A stretch of 64,000 bases of DNA from Chitinophaga niabensis (GTDB taxonomy: Bacteria; Bacteroidota; Bacteroidia; Chitinophagales; Chitinophagaceae), in the NCBI RefSeq assembly GCF_900129465.1, contig NZ_FSRA01000002.1, positions 1,612,001 through 1,676,000 on the forward strand, read 5' to 3'. A program made the translations under genes and the position numbers. The notes below the pieces were generated by a model, which was not told where the DNA came from, made no database searches, and was given only the letters and a program-made list of their open reading frames with translations. Positions within the stretch are counted from its first letter, which is position 1, and every line of letters begins with the position of its first letter. Shown one piece after another: positions 26,700 to 36,723 of this stretch.

Positions 26700-27470
26700 T
26701 TAATTCAACTCCTTCAGCCATTCCTGTGCAAATGCCCTGGCTGCATTGACTGTTTCTTTACCACTTCTGAAACAAAGTTTCCACTCATAACTTTTGGCTT
26801 CCAGCTGAGGATCTGCAAATATTTTATGATCGCCTTTTTGCACGAGCTGTGTATTAAAGTCGATATCGGACGTAAGGTCCAGGAAGGCGTTTAACCGTAC
26901 TTTCAGTAATGATTTTACAGTGGCCGGGTTTTCTTTTTCAAAAGTTTGTAATGCCGCCTTATATTCTTCCGGTGTCATCTCATTCATGGAAGTAATACTT
27001 ACCATGTACATATCATGACTGGGATGTTTGGGGTCCTGCATCGCGGCCTGTTTTTCTTTCAGCAGGTTAATGGAGGCTTTAAAGATATCCCGTGTTTCGG
27101 GTGTTGCCTTTGTTGCATCCTTTTCCGCTTCTGCAATATCCACTTTGAGTTTTGCAAGCTCAGCCTTTAACGCTTCTTCTTTATTTACAGGAGCTTTAGG
27201 TCTTACAGCCTCTCTGCTGGAAGCATATTGTTTAATAAAGGCCGGAGAGGCCGTGTATTTTTTTATATACGCGCCAATGGCCCTAACTGTTTCGGCCCGT
27301 TTCTCCGGAGCCAGTTTCTTCAATGCAGCAGAAGAGGGGAAATCAAGTTTACCATCTGCCAGGTCACTGAAAATATATTCCTGTGCTTCTTTTTCCGGAA
27401 TATTGAGCGGCTGGAAAGGATCTGACACTATCATGGCGGTTATAAATACCGCGAAAAGTAACTTTGCCAT
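26700..27470 (-). CDS. Unrecognised secreted protein
   Basis: A 256-residue protein with a hydrophobic N-terminus (MAKLLFAVFITAMIVSDP) that looks like an uncleaved or cleavable signal sequence. It is Lys/Glu/Ala-rich; residues about 85-140 look like a coiled coil (KEEALKAELAKLKVDIAEAE). The C-terminal part contains LDLTSDIDFNTQLVQKGD and a helical tail. I do not recognise it. It is divergent from the ECF sigma gene, with 181 bases between the starts. Confidence 0.7.
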   Translation of the reverse strand: MAKLLFAVFITAMIVSDPFQPLNIPEKEAQEYIFSDLADGKLDFPSSAALKKLAPEKRAETVRAIGAYIKKYTASPAFIKQYASSREAVRPKAPVNKEEALKAELAKLKVDIAEAEKDATKATPETRDIFKASINLLKEKQAAMQDPKHPSHDMYMVSITSMNEMTPEEYKAALQTFEKENPATVKSLLKVRLNAFLDLTSDIDFNTQLVQKGDHKIFADPQLEAKSYEWKLCFRSGKETVNAARAFAQEWLKELN

Positions 27471-27620
27471 ACGTAAAAGTACCCCAGGCTTAAAACCACA
27501 AAAAGCAATATCGGATGTAATGATGCTTTTGTTGCCTGAAATGCAGGCAGGTGTAGATGAAGTGTTTATTTATACAACAAAAACCTCCATTTGTAGATTG
27601 ACCCCGCAATTGACTGCGCC

Positions 27621-27628
27621 TAACTTTG
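27621..27628 (+). promoter_or_regulatory. Candidate -7 box (TAACTTTG)
   Basis: An exact TAnnTTTG match 23 bases before the ECF sigma start at 27652. A TTTG at 27590-27593 is upstream but 27 bases away, longer than the usual 19-21. Confidence 0.4.
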
Positions 27629-27651
27629 CAGGCACAATAAAACAATATCCA

Positions 27652-28134
27652 ATGTCTACCGCAGAATTCGACACTTTGTTAGTAAACAGTAGTGACTTCC
27701 TGTATCCATATGCGCTCAAGCTTACACGGGATCACGATGAAGGGAAAGACCTCTACCAGGAAACTATTTGTAAAGCCTTATCCAACAGGGATAAGTACAA
27801 GGCTGGTACCAATATCAAAGCCTGGTTGTACATCATTATGCGCAATACCTTCATCAACGGCTACCGCCGCAAGTATAAAATGATGCTGCATATTGAATAC
27901 GGTCTCGATCATGTGGACCATCACCCCACAGAAAAAGATGTAAGCCTGTTCGTAAAGGATATCCAGCAAGCCATCGGGCAATTGCCGGTGACGCTGAGAA
28001 GGCCTTTCATGTTGTATTATGAAGGATACAAGTACCAGGAAATTGTTAAGATCCTCGCTGAGCCGCTGGGTACTATTAAGAGTAAGATCTTCGGAGCCAG
28101 GAGAATGTTGAGGGCAAGTGTGAAAAGGTATTGA
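27652..28134 (+). CDS. ECF RNA polymerase sigma factor (lone)
   Basis: A 160-residue protein from the ATG at 27652; an open upstream frame runs antisense to the secreted-protein gene and is rejected. Region 2 is seen in LTRDHDEGKDLYQET and INAKAWLYIIMRNTFINGYRR-type helices (present here as IKAWLYIIMRNTFINGYRR), and region 4 in LPVTLRRPFMLYYEGYKYQE and PLGTIKSKIFGARRML. It has no adjacent anti-sigma gene, unlike the sigma at 29060. The target promoters are unknown. Confidence 0.85.
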   Translation: MSTAEFDTLLVNSSDFLYPYALKLTRDHDEGKDLYQETICKALSNRDKYKAGTNIKAWLYIIMRNTFINGYRRKYKMMLHIEYGLDHVDHHPTEKDVSLFVKDIQQAIGQLPVTLRRPFMLYYEGYKYQEIVKILAEPLGTIKSKIFGARRMLRASVKRY

Positions 28135-28402
28135 TCACTTTTTTATTCACTCCTGCACCTGGCTCATATAGCTATCTCCAATAGGCAGTTCAATATCGGC
28201 AAGCCGCAAAACGCCATCGTAGCTTCGGCGTAACGCACCGGTATCCGCTGTAAGGAAGGAAAGCCCATCAATGCCGGCGCCATCCCATAGGGTGTATCCC
28301 AACCGATACACCTTGTTTAGTCTTATTAAACCCTTCACATAGGGTCATCCTTTACCACTCGTTCAGGGATCCTATACCTGGGGGATTTTAATTTCCCTAA
28401 AC

Positions 28403-28933
28403 TCACTTCCCATGGATATTAAAGAAATTATAATCTGTCATGGGAGCATCGGTGAAACCAAGGTTCCGGCCGATTGTCGTGATCTGCCCCCTGTGGTAGG
28501 TGCCATGGTTCACAACATGCATGATATATTCAAAATTGGCGAAGTCTGATTGGAACCAGGGACTCACTACCATTGTTTTTTCATCGATCTGCTCTGCAGA
28601 CATGCTGTCCAGGAAAGCCACAAACTCTTCAGATTGCGCTACGATAGCGGAAAACACTTCTTCCAGGGTTTTGCTTTCCTCCCAATTGATATTAGGGGTT
28701 TCGTCCCTTCTGATAATAGATAACCAGTATTGTTGCGCCTGCAGGATATGGAAGAGGGTTTTTCTCACACTGGGAAAGCTGGAAGGCACTTCCTGTTCCA
28801 ATACACTTTCTTCTTTGGTCCTGAGCCAGTTAACCAGGGTAGTATTAGCCCAGGCATTGTACCGGATATAGTTCTTTGTTAAATAAACGATAGATGTTTC
28901 GGTTGCTTGGGCGATAGTTGCAGTGTGTTCCAT
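28403..28933 (-). CDS. DinB-family protein
   Basis: A 176-residue DinB-fold protein with the His set intact: LFHILQA in helix 2 and VVNHGTYHRGQI in the C-terminal helix. These bind a divalent metal, and members act as thiol-dependent transferases or hydrolases. It is a single gene, facing away from the ECF sigma operon at 29060. Contrast with the DinB-fold gene at 25786, in which two of the three ligands are lost. Confidence 0.85.
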   Translation of the reverse strand: MEHTATIAQATETSIVYLTKNYIRYNAWANTTLVNWLRTKEESVLEQEVPSSFPSVRKTLFHILQAQQYWLSIIRRDETPNINWEESKTLEEVFSAIVAQSEEFVAFLDSMSAEQIDEKTMVVSPWFQSDFANFEYIMHVVNHGTYHRGQITTIGRNLGFTDAPMTDYNFFNIHGK

Positions 28934-29059
28934 AATGTTGTAGTTTTTAATTGTAATACAAAGTAAATGGGGGTTAGTGACAGGAGTATGTCAGTAGCTT
29001 TTAAAGAATTTGAGATTTTTTTTCAGATCGGGGAATAATTTACCTAAAATTGTTCCGGG

Positions 29060-29629
29060 ATGCCGCTGATAACTGACAAACACCTGTTAATAAAACTGAA
29101 GGAGGGCGACGAGCAAGCTTTCCGGGAATTATATGTGCGGCATCACCGGCAGGTATTGGCTTTCGCGATCCATTTAACCCATTCCGCCGTAGATGCGGAA
29201 GATATCCTGCAGGACACTTTTCTCCGGATCTGGACCAACCGTTCCCAATTACCTGATATTGAACGCTTCGACAGCTACATTTTTATGATAGCCCGCAACC
29301 GTACCCTGGACCATTTACGTAAAGTAGCCCTTCAGCAAAGGCTGATAGACCAGGTATGGGCCAACATCTCCGATATCTCCGAAGAAAACCCGGCCATAGA
29401 ACTGGATGCCCGGGAAAGCAAACACCTGGTCCACCAGGCGCTGGAGGCCCTGTCTCCTCAGAAACAGACCGTTTTCCAGCTAAGCCGGCAACAAGGGCTG
29501 AGCCATGAAGAGATTGCCCAACAGTTGGGCCTCTCCAAAAGCCGGGTAAAGAACCTGCTGGTAGAAACCCTCAAACACCTTCGGGTATTTTTAGCCAGGC
29601 ATTCCAGCCTGCTGACAATATTTTTCTAA
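29060..29629 (+). CDS. ECF RNA polymerase sigma factor of the Sus/FecI type
   Basis: A 189-residue sigma factor with region 2 (DAEDILQDTFLRIWTNR, then FDSYIFMIARNRTLDHLRK) and region 4 (LSPQKQTVFQLSRQQGLSHEE). It is followed by a FecR-type anti-sigma gene (54 bases) and a SusC with an STN domain, the standard surface-signalling cascade. The sigma should activate the SusCD genes downstream when SusC meets its ligand. Confidence 0.93.
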   Translation: MPLITDKHLLIKLKEGDEQAFRELYVRHHRQVLAFAIHLTHSAVDAEDILQDTFLRIWTNRSQLPDIERFDSYIFMIARNRTLDHLRKVALQQRLIDQVWANISDISEENPAIELDARESKHLVHQALEALSPQKQTVFQLSRQQGLSHEEIAQQLGLSKSRVKNLLVETLKHLRVFLARHSSLLTIFF

Positions 29630-29683
29630 AAATTCCGGTCCTTCCCTTCCTCCCGTACGTCTTTATTTAAACGCAGCTTCCAT

Positions 29684-30817
29684 ATGCCGTACGATCCGTC
29701 AAGAATAACATACCTGCTTCAACGCTATACAGATAAATCCTGTACCAGGGAAGAACTGGAAGAATTGTTTGCTGTGATCGCGGCGGCAGAGAACGATGAA
29801 ACCCTGCACCAGTTCATGGAAGCCGAGTTTCACCGTTTCAACGGGGAGGAATCATTCCCCCAGGTAGATACGGAAAGCGTTTATGCCAGCATTGTTAAAA
29901 AGGAACCAAGGCGGATCTTTACCCTCCCAAGAGTAGCTGCCGCCGCAGCAGTTTTATTATTAGCCACCTGGTGGTTCACACAAACAAACAGAACAACTAC
30001 CGTCCCGGAAATAACAGCAGAAAAGAAACCCATCCTCCCTGGCAGCGACAAAGCCACTCTTACTTTAGCAGATGGTTCCACCGTAACGCTGGACAGTGCA
30101 GGCAACCAGGTGATCAGCCGCGGCGATACAAAGATCTCCCAACAGAACGGACAATTATTATATAGCAGCGCAGGAAAAACAGCAGAAGGTTACAATAAAT
30201 TATCTACTCCCCGCGGTGGTCAGTTCCGTGTAGTATTGCCGGACGGTACCAAAGTATGGCTGAATTCCGCCTCCTCTCTCCGCTACCCTATGGCCTTTAC
30301 GGGAAAAGAAAGGATTGTGGAGCTGGAAGGGCAGGGATATTTTGAAGTGGCGCAGAACGCAGAACAGCCTTTTAAAGTAAAGGCGAATGAGATGGAAGTA
30401 CAGGTACTCGGCACCCATTTCGATATCATGGCCTATGCAGATGAAAACACCGTGAACACCACTTTGCTGGAAGGGGCCGTACAGGTAAAAGAAGGAAATA
30501 CAGCCCGTTTGCTGAAGCCCGGCCAGCAGGCCATTTTGAAGAGCCATGCTTTCACCGTACAGGAAGCCGATGTAAAGAAAGTGACCGCCTGGAAGAATGG
30601 ACTTTTTGTATTCAACGACATGGCCCTGCCGGCTATCTTAAGAGAAGTGGCCCGCTGGTACGATGTAGAGATCGTATATGAAACAACACCCGGTACAGAA
30701 CTCTATGGAGGCGGTATTGCCAGGAAGCTTAACCTGGAAAATGTGCTCACCCTGCTGGAAGGGAGCGGATTCAACCATTTCAGGGTAGAAGGAAGAAAAG
30801 TGATCGTATTACCATAA
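29684..30817 (+). CDS. FecR-family anti-sigma factor
   Basis: A 377-residue protein: cytoplasmic N-terminal segment (residues 1-80), a single membrane helix near 82-99, a FecR domain (about 170-270, with STPRGGQFRVVLPDGTKVWLN and SASSLRYP) and a DUF4974 C-terminal domain (about 305-375). It holds the sigma factor until the STN domain of SusC signals across the periplasm. It lies between the sigma gene and susC. Confidence 0.93.
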   Translation: MPYDPSRITYLLQRYTDKSCTREELEELFAVIAAAENDETLHQFMEAEFHRFNGEESFPQVDTESVYASIVKKEPRRIFTLPRVAAAAAVLLLATWWFTQTNRTTTVPEITAEKKPILPGSDKATLTLADGSTVTLDSAGNQVISRGDTKISQQNGQLLYSSAGKTAEGYNKLSTPRGGQFRVVLPDGTKVWLNSASSLRYPMAFTGKERIVELEGQGYFEVAQNAEQPFKVKANEMEVQVLGTHFDIMAYADENTVNTTLLEGAVQVKEGNTARLLKPGQQAILKSHAFTVQEADVKKVTAWKNGLFVFNDMALPAILREVARWYDVEIVYETTPGTELYGGGIARKLNLENVLTLLEGSGFNHFRVEGRKVIVLP

Positions 30818-30854
30818 AACAAAAAAACACGTTATCGTCAACCAAAAATAAAAA

Positions 30855-30884
30855 ACCGGATTCCGATTGCAGTCGGGACCCGGT
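30855..30884 (+). promoter_or_regulatory. Weak hairpin in the fecR-susC gap
   Basis: An imperfect hairpin, with outer arms ACCGG/CCGGT (30855-30859, 30880-30884) and an inner CCGA/TCGG pair. It lies in the gap before susC and could weaken read-through from fecR, but no U-tract follows. Confidence 0.25.
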
Positions 30885-30950
30885 GTACATCTGGCATTTT
30901 AATAAATCTCTGTAGGATCAATCAAAATTATTACCAAACACCACAAAAGT

Positions 30951-33900
30951 ATGCAATTCAGTTGTAATGCAATAGCCCGCCATTCATGCGGGCTGTCAAC
31001 CAAAATTTTCAGGGTTATGAAACTAACCACATTCCTGCTGCTGATCACCTGTCTGCATGTCTCTGCCGCCGGTTACTCCCAAAAAGTAACCATGACGGTG
31101 AAAGATATGCCACTACGGAAGGTTTTCGCAGAAGTGATCACGCAAACCGGCGTTTCCATTGTGTATTCGGAAAAAGTATTGTCCAACACCCGCCCGGTTA
31201 CCCTCAATGTAAAGGACGTAACCGTGCAACAGTTGCTGGAACTTTGCCTGAAAGACCAACAGGTAATGTACGCACTGGAAGGCAACAGTTTCGTGATCAA
31301 GAAATTACCGGCCGCAGGCATTGAAACAGCCGCGCCCAAAGCAGCAGATACTACTATTACACAAACCGGGAAAATTACGGCTTCAGACAATTCCCCACTC
31401 CCAGGTGCTACTATTTTAATAAAAGGAACAGCAAGAGGTACCCAATCAAATGAGCAAGGCCTCTTTATGTTAAAAGATGTCCGACCCGGTGCAATCCTCA
31501 CCATCAGCAGTATCGGTTTTGTTACCAGGGAAGTTAGTGCAACCGGCCAGCCACTGAGCCTGGTGTTGCAGGAAGACACCAGGAACTTCAACGAGATCGT
31601 AGTGGTAGGATACAGTGACAGAAGGAAGAGTGAACTTACAAGCTCCGTAACTACCGTTTCTTCAGAAAAACTGAAAGATGTAACCACGAATGATGTGGGC
31701 TCCATGTTGCAGGGAAAGGTAGCGGGCTTGCAGGTAGTAAATAGTTCCGGTGTACCAGGCAGCGTTTCAGAGATCAGGCTGAGGGGTGTTTCTTCTGTGA
31801 ACGCATCTCAAACACCCCTCTATGTGGTAGACGGTATCATTGGTGGCAATTTCGATCCGAACGATGTGGAAAGCATTTCCGTTTTGAAGGATGCCGGCGC
31901 TACTGCTATGTATGGTTCACAGGCCAATGCCGGTGTGATCATTGTTACCACTAAAAAAGGCCGTGGTGATAAAGTAAGGTTCGAAGCGAGAGCTGTAACA
32001 GGTTTCCGCCAGCCGGACTTTGGCAAGATAGATATGATGAATGGTGCGCAATTATACGAACGCCACAAAGAATTATACCGTGACTATATTCCCGGTACTA
32101 CCAATAGCTCACACAAGATAGATCTGCTCAAATTCTACAGTGAACGCCCAAGGGAACTGAGGGATCAGAATTACAACTGGCTCACTACCATGTTTCCCAC
32201 AGCACCGGTGCAGAACTATTTCATTTCCGCCAGTGGCGCCAATGAAAAGAATGAATATTACACAAGTATCTCCTATTATAATGAGAAGGGTACTTTCCTG
32301 AATACGAATTTCCAACGGATCAATCTGCGCGGTAATTCCACGCATCACTTCTCTAAAAAAGTAAGCGTTACCAATAACATCAACCTCAGCGCCGCGAGCG
32401 GTAAGAGCTTCAATTATGAAGATGTGTTCTATGCTTACCTGAACATGCCATGGGATAACCCATACGATGCAAATGGCCAGCCGGTATATGTGGATGGTAA
32501 TACTACTTCCAAATGGTGGTCAAGGGATAAAACGAACCCGGTGCATACGATCCGGAATTCCAATCATCCTTATAAGAGCTTTAATGTCAACTATGACCTG
32601 AACCTGAATATCCAGATCACAGACTGGCTCTCCTTTTCCAGTACCAACCGCGGCGCGGTGAACTATAACAAGTCAACGGATTTCTATTCTCCGGTGGTGG
32701 CTGGTTTATATCATGGAACCGGTTTCCTGAATGAACTGGGTACACTGAATTATGGTGTGATCTCTACGGACCTCCTGAAATTCAATTTCCGCAAAGGTGA
32801 TCATTCTATCAGCGGCCTCGCAGGGGTGGCTATTGAGAATAGCAAAACAGAGATAGTAGGTGCATCCGGTAAAGGATTGCCCACCGGCCTCTCTGTTTTG
32901 AATGTGGTATCCAATAATCAATTGGTTACCGGCCGTAACGATCAGGGCATCCTGCAATCCCTTATTTCACAGGTGAACTACGGCTTCCGCGATAAATATT
33001 TCCTCACGGCTTCTTACCGGGTAGATGGTTCTTCGGCCTTTCCTTCCAGTAAAAGGTACGGTTCCTTCCCCGCTGTGTCAGCAGCCTGGATGATGAGCAA
33101 GGAATCCTTCCTGCAAGGAGTGGAGTGGCTGGATGAATTAAAGCTCCGTGGCAGCTACGGCGTAACGGGCACACAGGATATCGGATCTTCCCGTTACCTG
33201 GGATTGTATTCATTGAGCAGTCAGTATAATGGTGGCACCGCGGCAGTTCCTTTACAATTGCCCAGCCCGGACCTCACCTGGGAAAGTAAGCACCAGCTGA
33301 ATGCCGGTATCGATGTGGGATTATTCAAACGCGTGAACTTCACCGTAGATGTATATAATAACGTGACGAAGAACCTGCTGTTACAGGTATCCCAGCCACT
33401 CTCCGTTGGTTTTGAACAACGTTGGGAGAATGCGGGCGAGATCGTAAATAATGGTGTTGAATTCGGTATTAGCAGCGTGAATATTAAAACGAAGGATTTT
33501 GAGTGGAGCACAGATTTCAACATCAACTTCAATTCTAACAAATTACAGAAACTACCCAGCGACATCATCCGCACACAGCCTACCTGGAGCATTTCACAGA
33601 TCTACCGCAATGGTGGCAACCTCTATGAATTCTATATGCCTAAATGGTTGGGTGTAGATAAAGAAACAGGTGCGCCCCAATGGGAAGTGCTGGAAAAAGA
33701 TGCAGACGGAAAAGTAGTGTCCCGCGAAGTAACGAACGATTATGCCAGCGCCACTTACCAGGAAGTAGGATCTGCGCTGCCTAAATTCCAGGGCGGTATC
33801 ACCTCTCAATGGAAGTATAAGAACTTTAGCCTGAGCGTGAATGGTTATTTCATTTCAGGTAATAAAGTGTTCTCTAACTCTTTGCGTTTTGTAATGAACG

Positions 33901-34286
33901 ATGGCATGGAGCCTTACTACAACCAGATCGTATTGCCTTCTGGTTATAAAACCTGGACCAAACCAGGAGACATTGCCACAGAGCCAAGTCCGCAGAATGC
34001 AGCCAACGCTACGGAAACATCCACGCGTTACCTGAAAGATGGCAGTTTCTTATCTATCAGAAATATTTCACTGTCCTATACTTTGCCAAAAACATGGATC
34101 AGCCCGCTCCGTTTGGATGGGGTTACACTTTCATTAACGGCGGATAATGTTTACACGTTCACGAAGTTCCTGGGGCAGGACCCTGCCACCACGATCTCTT
34201 CCGGCAGTTATGTGATGCCCGGCCTGTCCGACTTCAAGTATCCCAATAATCGCCAGTACCTGTTAAACGTTAACATCCGGTTTTAG
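30951..34286 (+). CDS. SusC/RagA-family TonB-dependent transporter with STN signalling domain
   Basis: A 1111-residue protein if started at 30951; a start at Met23 (31017, MKLTTFLLLITCL) leads straight into the signal peptide ending AGYSQ and may be the real one. In order: STN domain (about 45-118) that talks to FecR, carboxypeptidase-D-like fold (about 138-208), TonB-box-like NEIVVVGYS, plug (about 240-340, with LYVVDGIIGGNFD) and barrel ending in NVNIRF. It imports an unknown substrate with the SusD encoded 17 bases downstream. Confidence 0.95.
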   Translation: MQFSCNAIARHSCGLSTKIFRVMKLTTFLLLITCLHVSAAGYSQKVTMTVKDMPLRKVFAEVITQTGVSIVYSEKVLSNTRPVTLNVKDVTVQQLLELCLKDQQVMYALEGNSFVIKKLPAAGIETAAPKAADTTITQTGKITASDNSPLPGATILIKGTARGTQSNEQGLFMLKDVRPGAILTISSIGFVTREVSATGQPLSLVLQEDTRNFNEIVVVGYSDRRKSELTSSVTTVSSEKLKDVTTNDVGSMLQGKVAGLQVVNSSGVPGSVSEIRLRGVSSVNASQTPLYVVDGIIGGNFDPNDVESISVLKDAGATAMYGSQANAGVIIVTTKKGRGDKVRFEARAVTGFRQPDFGKIDMMNGAQLYERHKELYRDYIPGTTNSSHKIDLLKFYSERPRELRDQNYNWLTTMFPTAPVQNYFISASGANEKNEYYTSISYYNEKGTFLNTNFQRINLRGNSTHHFSKKVSVTNNINLSAASGKSFNYEDVFYAYLNMPWDNPYDANGQPVYVDGNTTSKWWSRDKTNPVHTIRNSNHPYKSFNVNYDLNLNIQITDWLSFSSTNRGAVNYNKSTDFYSPVVAGLYHGTGFLNELGTLNYGVISTDLLKFNFRKGDHSISGLAGVAIENSKTEIVGASGKGLPTGLSVLNVVSNNQLVTGRNDQGILQSLISQVNYGFRDKYFLTASYRVDGSSAFPSSKRYGSFPAVSAAWMMSKESFLQGVEWLDELKLRGSYGVTGTQDIGSSRYLGLYSLSSQYNGGTAAVPLQLPSPDLTWESKHQLNAGIDVGLFKRVNFTVDVYNNVTKNLLLQVSQPLSVGFEQRWENAGEIVNNGVEFGISSVNIKTKDFEWSTDFNINFNSNKLQKLPSDIIRTQPTWSISQIYRNGGNLYEFYMPKWLGVDKETGAPQWEVLEKDADGKVVSREVTNDYASATYQEVGSALPKFQGGITSQWKYKNFSLSVNGYFISGNKVFSNSLRFVMNDGMEPYYNQIVLPSGYKTWTKPGDIATEPSPQNAANATETSTRYLKDGSFLSIRNISLSYTLPKTWISPLRLDGVTLSLTADNVYTFTKFLGQDPATTISSGSYVMPGLSDFKYPNNRQYLLNVNIRF

Positions 34287-34303
34287 GAAAAAATTATAAG
34301 ATC

Positions 34304-35815
34304 ATGAAAACAAGATTCATTTTACAACTACTTATTATACCGCTGTTAATGACCGGCTGCCTGAAAGATGTGGATCCCAGCGATTCCCTCACCACTGGTA
34401 CTTTAACAGGGACCAAAGAAGGATTGCAGCAGGGGCTGAATGGTGCCTATGCTTTGTTCAAAGACCATGTGTCTTTCAACGGAACGGTAGACGGGAATAA
34501 CATGTATCTGCGCCAGTATTTCCAGATGAGTGATTTTGCAGGAGATGATATTGTATGTGGCCAAACCACCACGGACCCGCTGTTTTACAGTTTCTCCGGG
34601 GACCATACCGCTACACAAACCAACAGCCGCTACTTCTGGTATATCTCTTATAAGATCATCAATGATGTAAATACCGTACTGGAGTCCGCAGAGAAGATCG
34701 CGAACCCGGATGAAAGCATCAAACAGCTGATCGGGGAATGTTATTTCTTAAGGGCCTTCTGTCATTTTAACCTCGTAAGGTTATATGCCAAACCCTACAC
34801 ACACGATCCGGCAGCTGCAGGCATTATCTTACGCACTTCTGTAAGTGATCCGGGACAAAAAGCAAGGGCCACTGTTGCGGAAGTATATAACTCCGTTGTA
34901 GCGGATGCAGAAAAGGGTGCAGGGCTGATGGCCCAGCCCCGGGGTGTACAGTTTGCTTCCAAAGAAGCTGCATGGGCTTTGCTTTCCAGGGCATACCTCT
35001 ACAAAGAGGCGAACGACAGTACTATTTATTATGCAGACAAAGTGATCGGCTCTAATCGTTTTACATTAGAGACCGCCGCAAGTTTTCCTTCCCTGTTTGC
35101 GAATGCGCTCACCGGCAAAGAAACCATCTTCTGTGTGGCTTTTACCGCCGCGGATGATTATGGAAAGGCGGGTTCCATTGCTTCCATGTTGTATTCAGAT
35201 GGTAACTCCGGATGGGGAGAAGAATATGCTTCCCAATCATTACGTGATACCATGTCCGGCCATATGGAAGACGTAAGATGGTCTTACATCAAACCCCTGA
35301 AAGTGGGAAATGTGATCCAGAAGAAGAATGGCATTGATATCTATTACATCAGCAAATTCTCCTTCCAGGGAGGAAGCCCTACGCTGAGTTCTCCTATTAT
35401 GTTCCGCCTTGCGGAAATGTACCTGAACAAAGCAGAGGCGATGGCGAAATCCAATAATGCTGCCGGCGCACTGGCGGCTGTGGATGTGATCCGCCAGAAC
35501 CGTGGTTTGGAAAATTCATTATATAACGGAGTACTGCCTGCCGGTAAAACTGCACTGCAAACCGTATTGAAAGAAAGACGTATAGAACTGGCCTTTGAAG
35601 GACACCGCAATTATGATGTGTACCGTAATAAACAGGACCTGAACAGAACATACTGGGGGTATCATTTACCGGGGTTGAAGGAATCAGATATCAACCTGGC
35701 CGTAAATCCCACCAACTACGCCAATATGATCACAAAATGGGATAATAACCGCATCATCTATTACATTCCGATAGATGAGATACAGACCAACAAACTCTGT
35801 GGACAGAATCCCTGA
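34304..35815 (+). CDS. SusD/RagB-family outer-membrane lipoprotein
   Basis: A 503-residue protein with lipobox Cys19 (LLMTGC). It has SusD landmarks: LIGECYFLRAFCHFNLVRLY, a Tyr-rich middle, MFRLAEMYLNKAEAM and KERRIELAFEGHRNYDVYR near the C-terminus. It follows susC by 17 bases and precedes the PKD lipoprotein by 25, so all three are in one operon with the sigma and anti-sigma genes. It binds the substrate at the surface. Confidence 0.95.
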   Translation: MKTRFILQLLIIPLLMTGCLKDVDPSDSLTTGTLTGTKEGLQQGLNGAYALFKDHVSFNGTVDGNNMYLRQYFQMSDFAGDDIVCGQTTTDPLFYSFSGDHTATQTNSRYFWYISYKIINDVNTVLESAEKIANPDESIKQLIGECYFLRAFCHFNLVRLYAKPYTHDPAAAGIILRTSVSDPGQKARATVAEVYNSVVADAEKGAGLMAQPRGVQFASKEAAWALLSRAYLYKEANDSTIYYADKVIGSNRFTLETAASFPSLFANALTGKETIFCVAFTAADDYGKAGSIASMLYSDGNSGWGEEYASQSLRDTMSGHMEDVRWSYIKPLKVGNVIQKKNGIDIYYISKFSFQGGSPTLSSPIMFRLAEMYLNKAEAMAKSNNAAGALAAVDVIRQNRGLENSLYNGVLPAGKTALQTVLKERRIELAFEGHRNYDVYRNKQDLNRTYWGYHLPGLKESDINLAVNPTNYANMITKWDNNRIIYYIPIDEIQTNKLCGQNP

Positions 35816-35840
35816 TTGCTAACTTTAATGCCGCATTATC

Positions 35841-36683
35841 ATGAAGATCATTAAATATATTCTCCTGCTGCCACTGATAGCCGGTTGTAAAAAGGACGAA
35901 GTAAAACCGGAAGCAGATATTTTTTATACCGTTGACATAGCAGATAAAACGGTAACCTTCACCAACGAAACCAGTGGTGCCGTTTCCTACCGCTGGGAAT
36001 TCGGGGATGGGGCTACTTCCACAGAACAAAGCCCTGTACACACGTACCCTGAAAAAGGTAAATATGTGCCCACTTTATATGCCACCACTAAAGATGGCCG
36101 CGTATCTGAAGGCTCCACAGTGATCTACATTGCCAAAACATCGCCCGTGAAACTGAATGATAATTCACTGGCAGACTGGGATAACGTATCGCAATACGTA
36201 CTTACTTCCGGTGCCGGTGAAAAATTCTTCCGCAAAGCGAAGTTCGATTACGATGCATCCTATGTATATGTATACCTGGAAGTGAACAGTACAGAAGCCA
36301 ACGGAGATATCTACGACTTTTACCTGGATACAGATAATAGCACCACTACGGGTTTGCTGACCAGTATTCCCGATGGCGGATACGATGTACTGCTGGAAGG
36401 AAATATCCTTGGGGACTGGCTGGATGCCTTCAACCACAAAGGAGCACAAAACGCCTTCTCTTTTGAACCCAGTGGTGCAACAGAACATTTCCAGGTAGGT
36501 ACTAAAGTACAGAGCGGCGGTGTGCTGAAGTTTGAAATGCGTATCGTTCGTTCCAAGATCAAAAATTTAGCTGCTACCACCGCCTTCCGTGTAGGTATCA
36601 TGGCCACAAAAAGCGACTGGTCTGCCGGATTAGGCCAGATACCTGATGCCGGGCAACCCTCTCTCCTGATCAACTTTGAATAA
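35841..36683 (+). CDS. PKD-domain surface lipoprotein with CBM9-like C-terminus
   Basis: A 280-residue lipoprotein with lipobox Cys16 (LIAGC). Residues about 24-97 form a PKD domain (YRWEFGDGATSTEQSPVHTY). The C-terminal part (about 105-280) is a beta-sandwich (SLADWDNVSQY, DASYVYVYLEVN, YDFYLDTDNSTTTG) of the CBM9/DOMON-like type used in surface glycan-binding proteins. It probably helps capture the substrate of the SusCD pair just upstream. A strong terminator follows. Confidence 0.82.
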   Translation: MKIIKYILLLPLIAGCKKDEVKPEADIFYTVDIADKTVTFTNETSGAVSYRWEFGDGATSTEQSPVHTYPEKGKYVPTLYATTKDGRVSEGSTVIYIAKTSPVKLNDNSLADWDNVSQYVLTSGAGEKFFRKAKFDYDASYVYVYLEVNSTEANGDIYDFYLDTDNSTTTGLLTSIPDGGYDVLLEGNILGDWLDAFNHKGAQNAFSFEPSGATEHFQVGTKVQSGGVLKFEMRIVRSKIKNLAATTAFRVGIMATKSDWSAGLGQIPDAGQPSLLINFE

Positions 36684-36687
36684 CATT

Positions 36688-36721
36688 ATAACCGGGGCAT
36701 TATGGCCCCGGTTATTTTTTT
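36688..36721 (+). terminator. Strong intrinsic terminator after the Sus operon
   Basis: A perfect 11-bp stem (36688-36698 with 36705-36715) with a 6-base loop ATTATG, followed by T residues at 36715-36721. It closes the sigma-FecR-SusCD-PKD operon. Confidence 0.92.
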
Positions 36722-36723
36722 GC

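Noticed and set aside
27028..27651. N-terminal extension of the lone ECF sigma gene
   Set aside because: The extension is antisense to the secreted-protein gene and lacks sigma motifs; the ATG at 27652 starts directly at region 2.
28147..28338. A 63-residue minus-strand open frame between the ECF sigma and DinB genes
   Set aside because: No recognisable motif, no clear promoter, and too short to support as a gene; a relic cannot be excluded.
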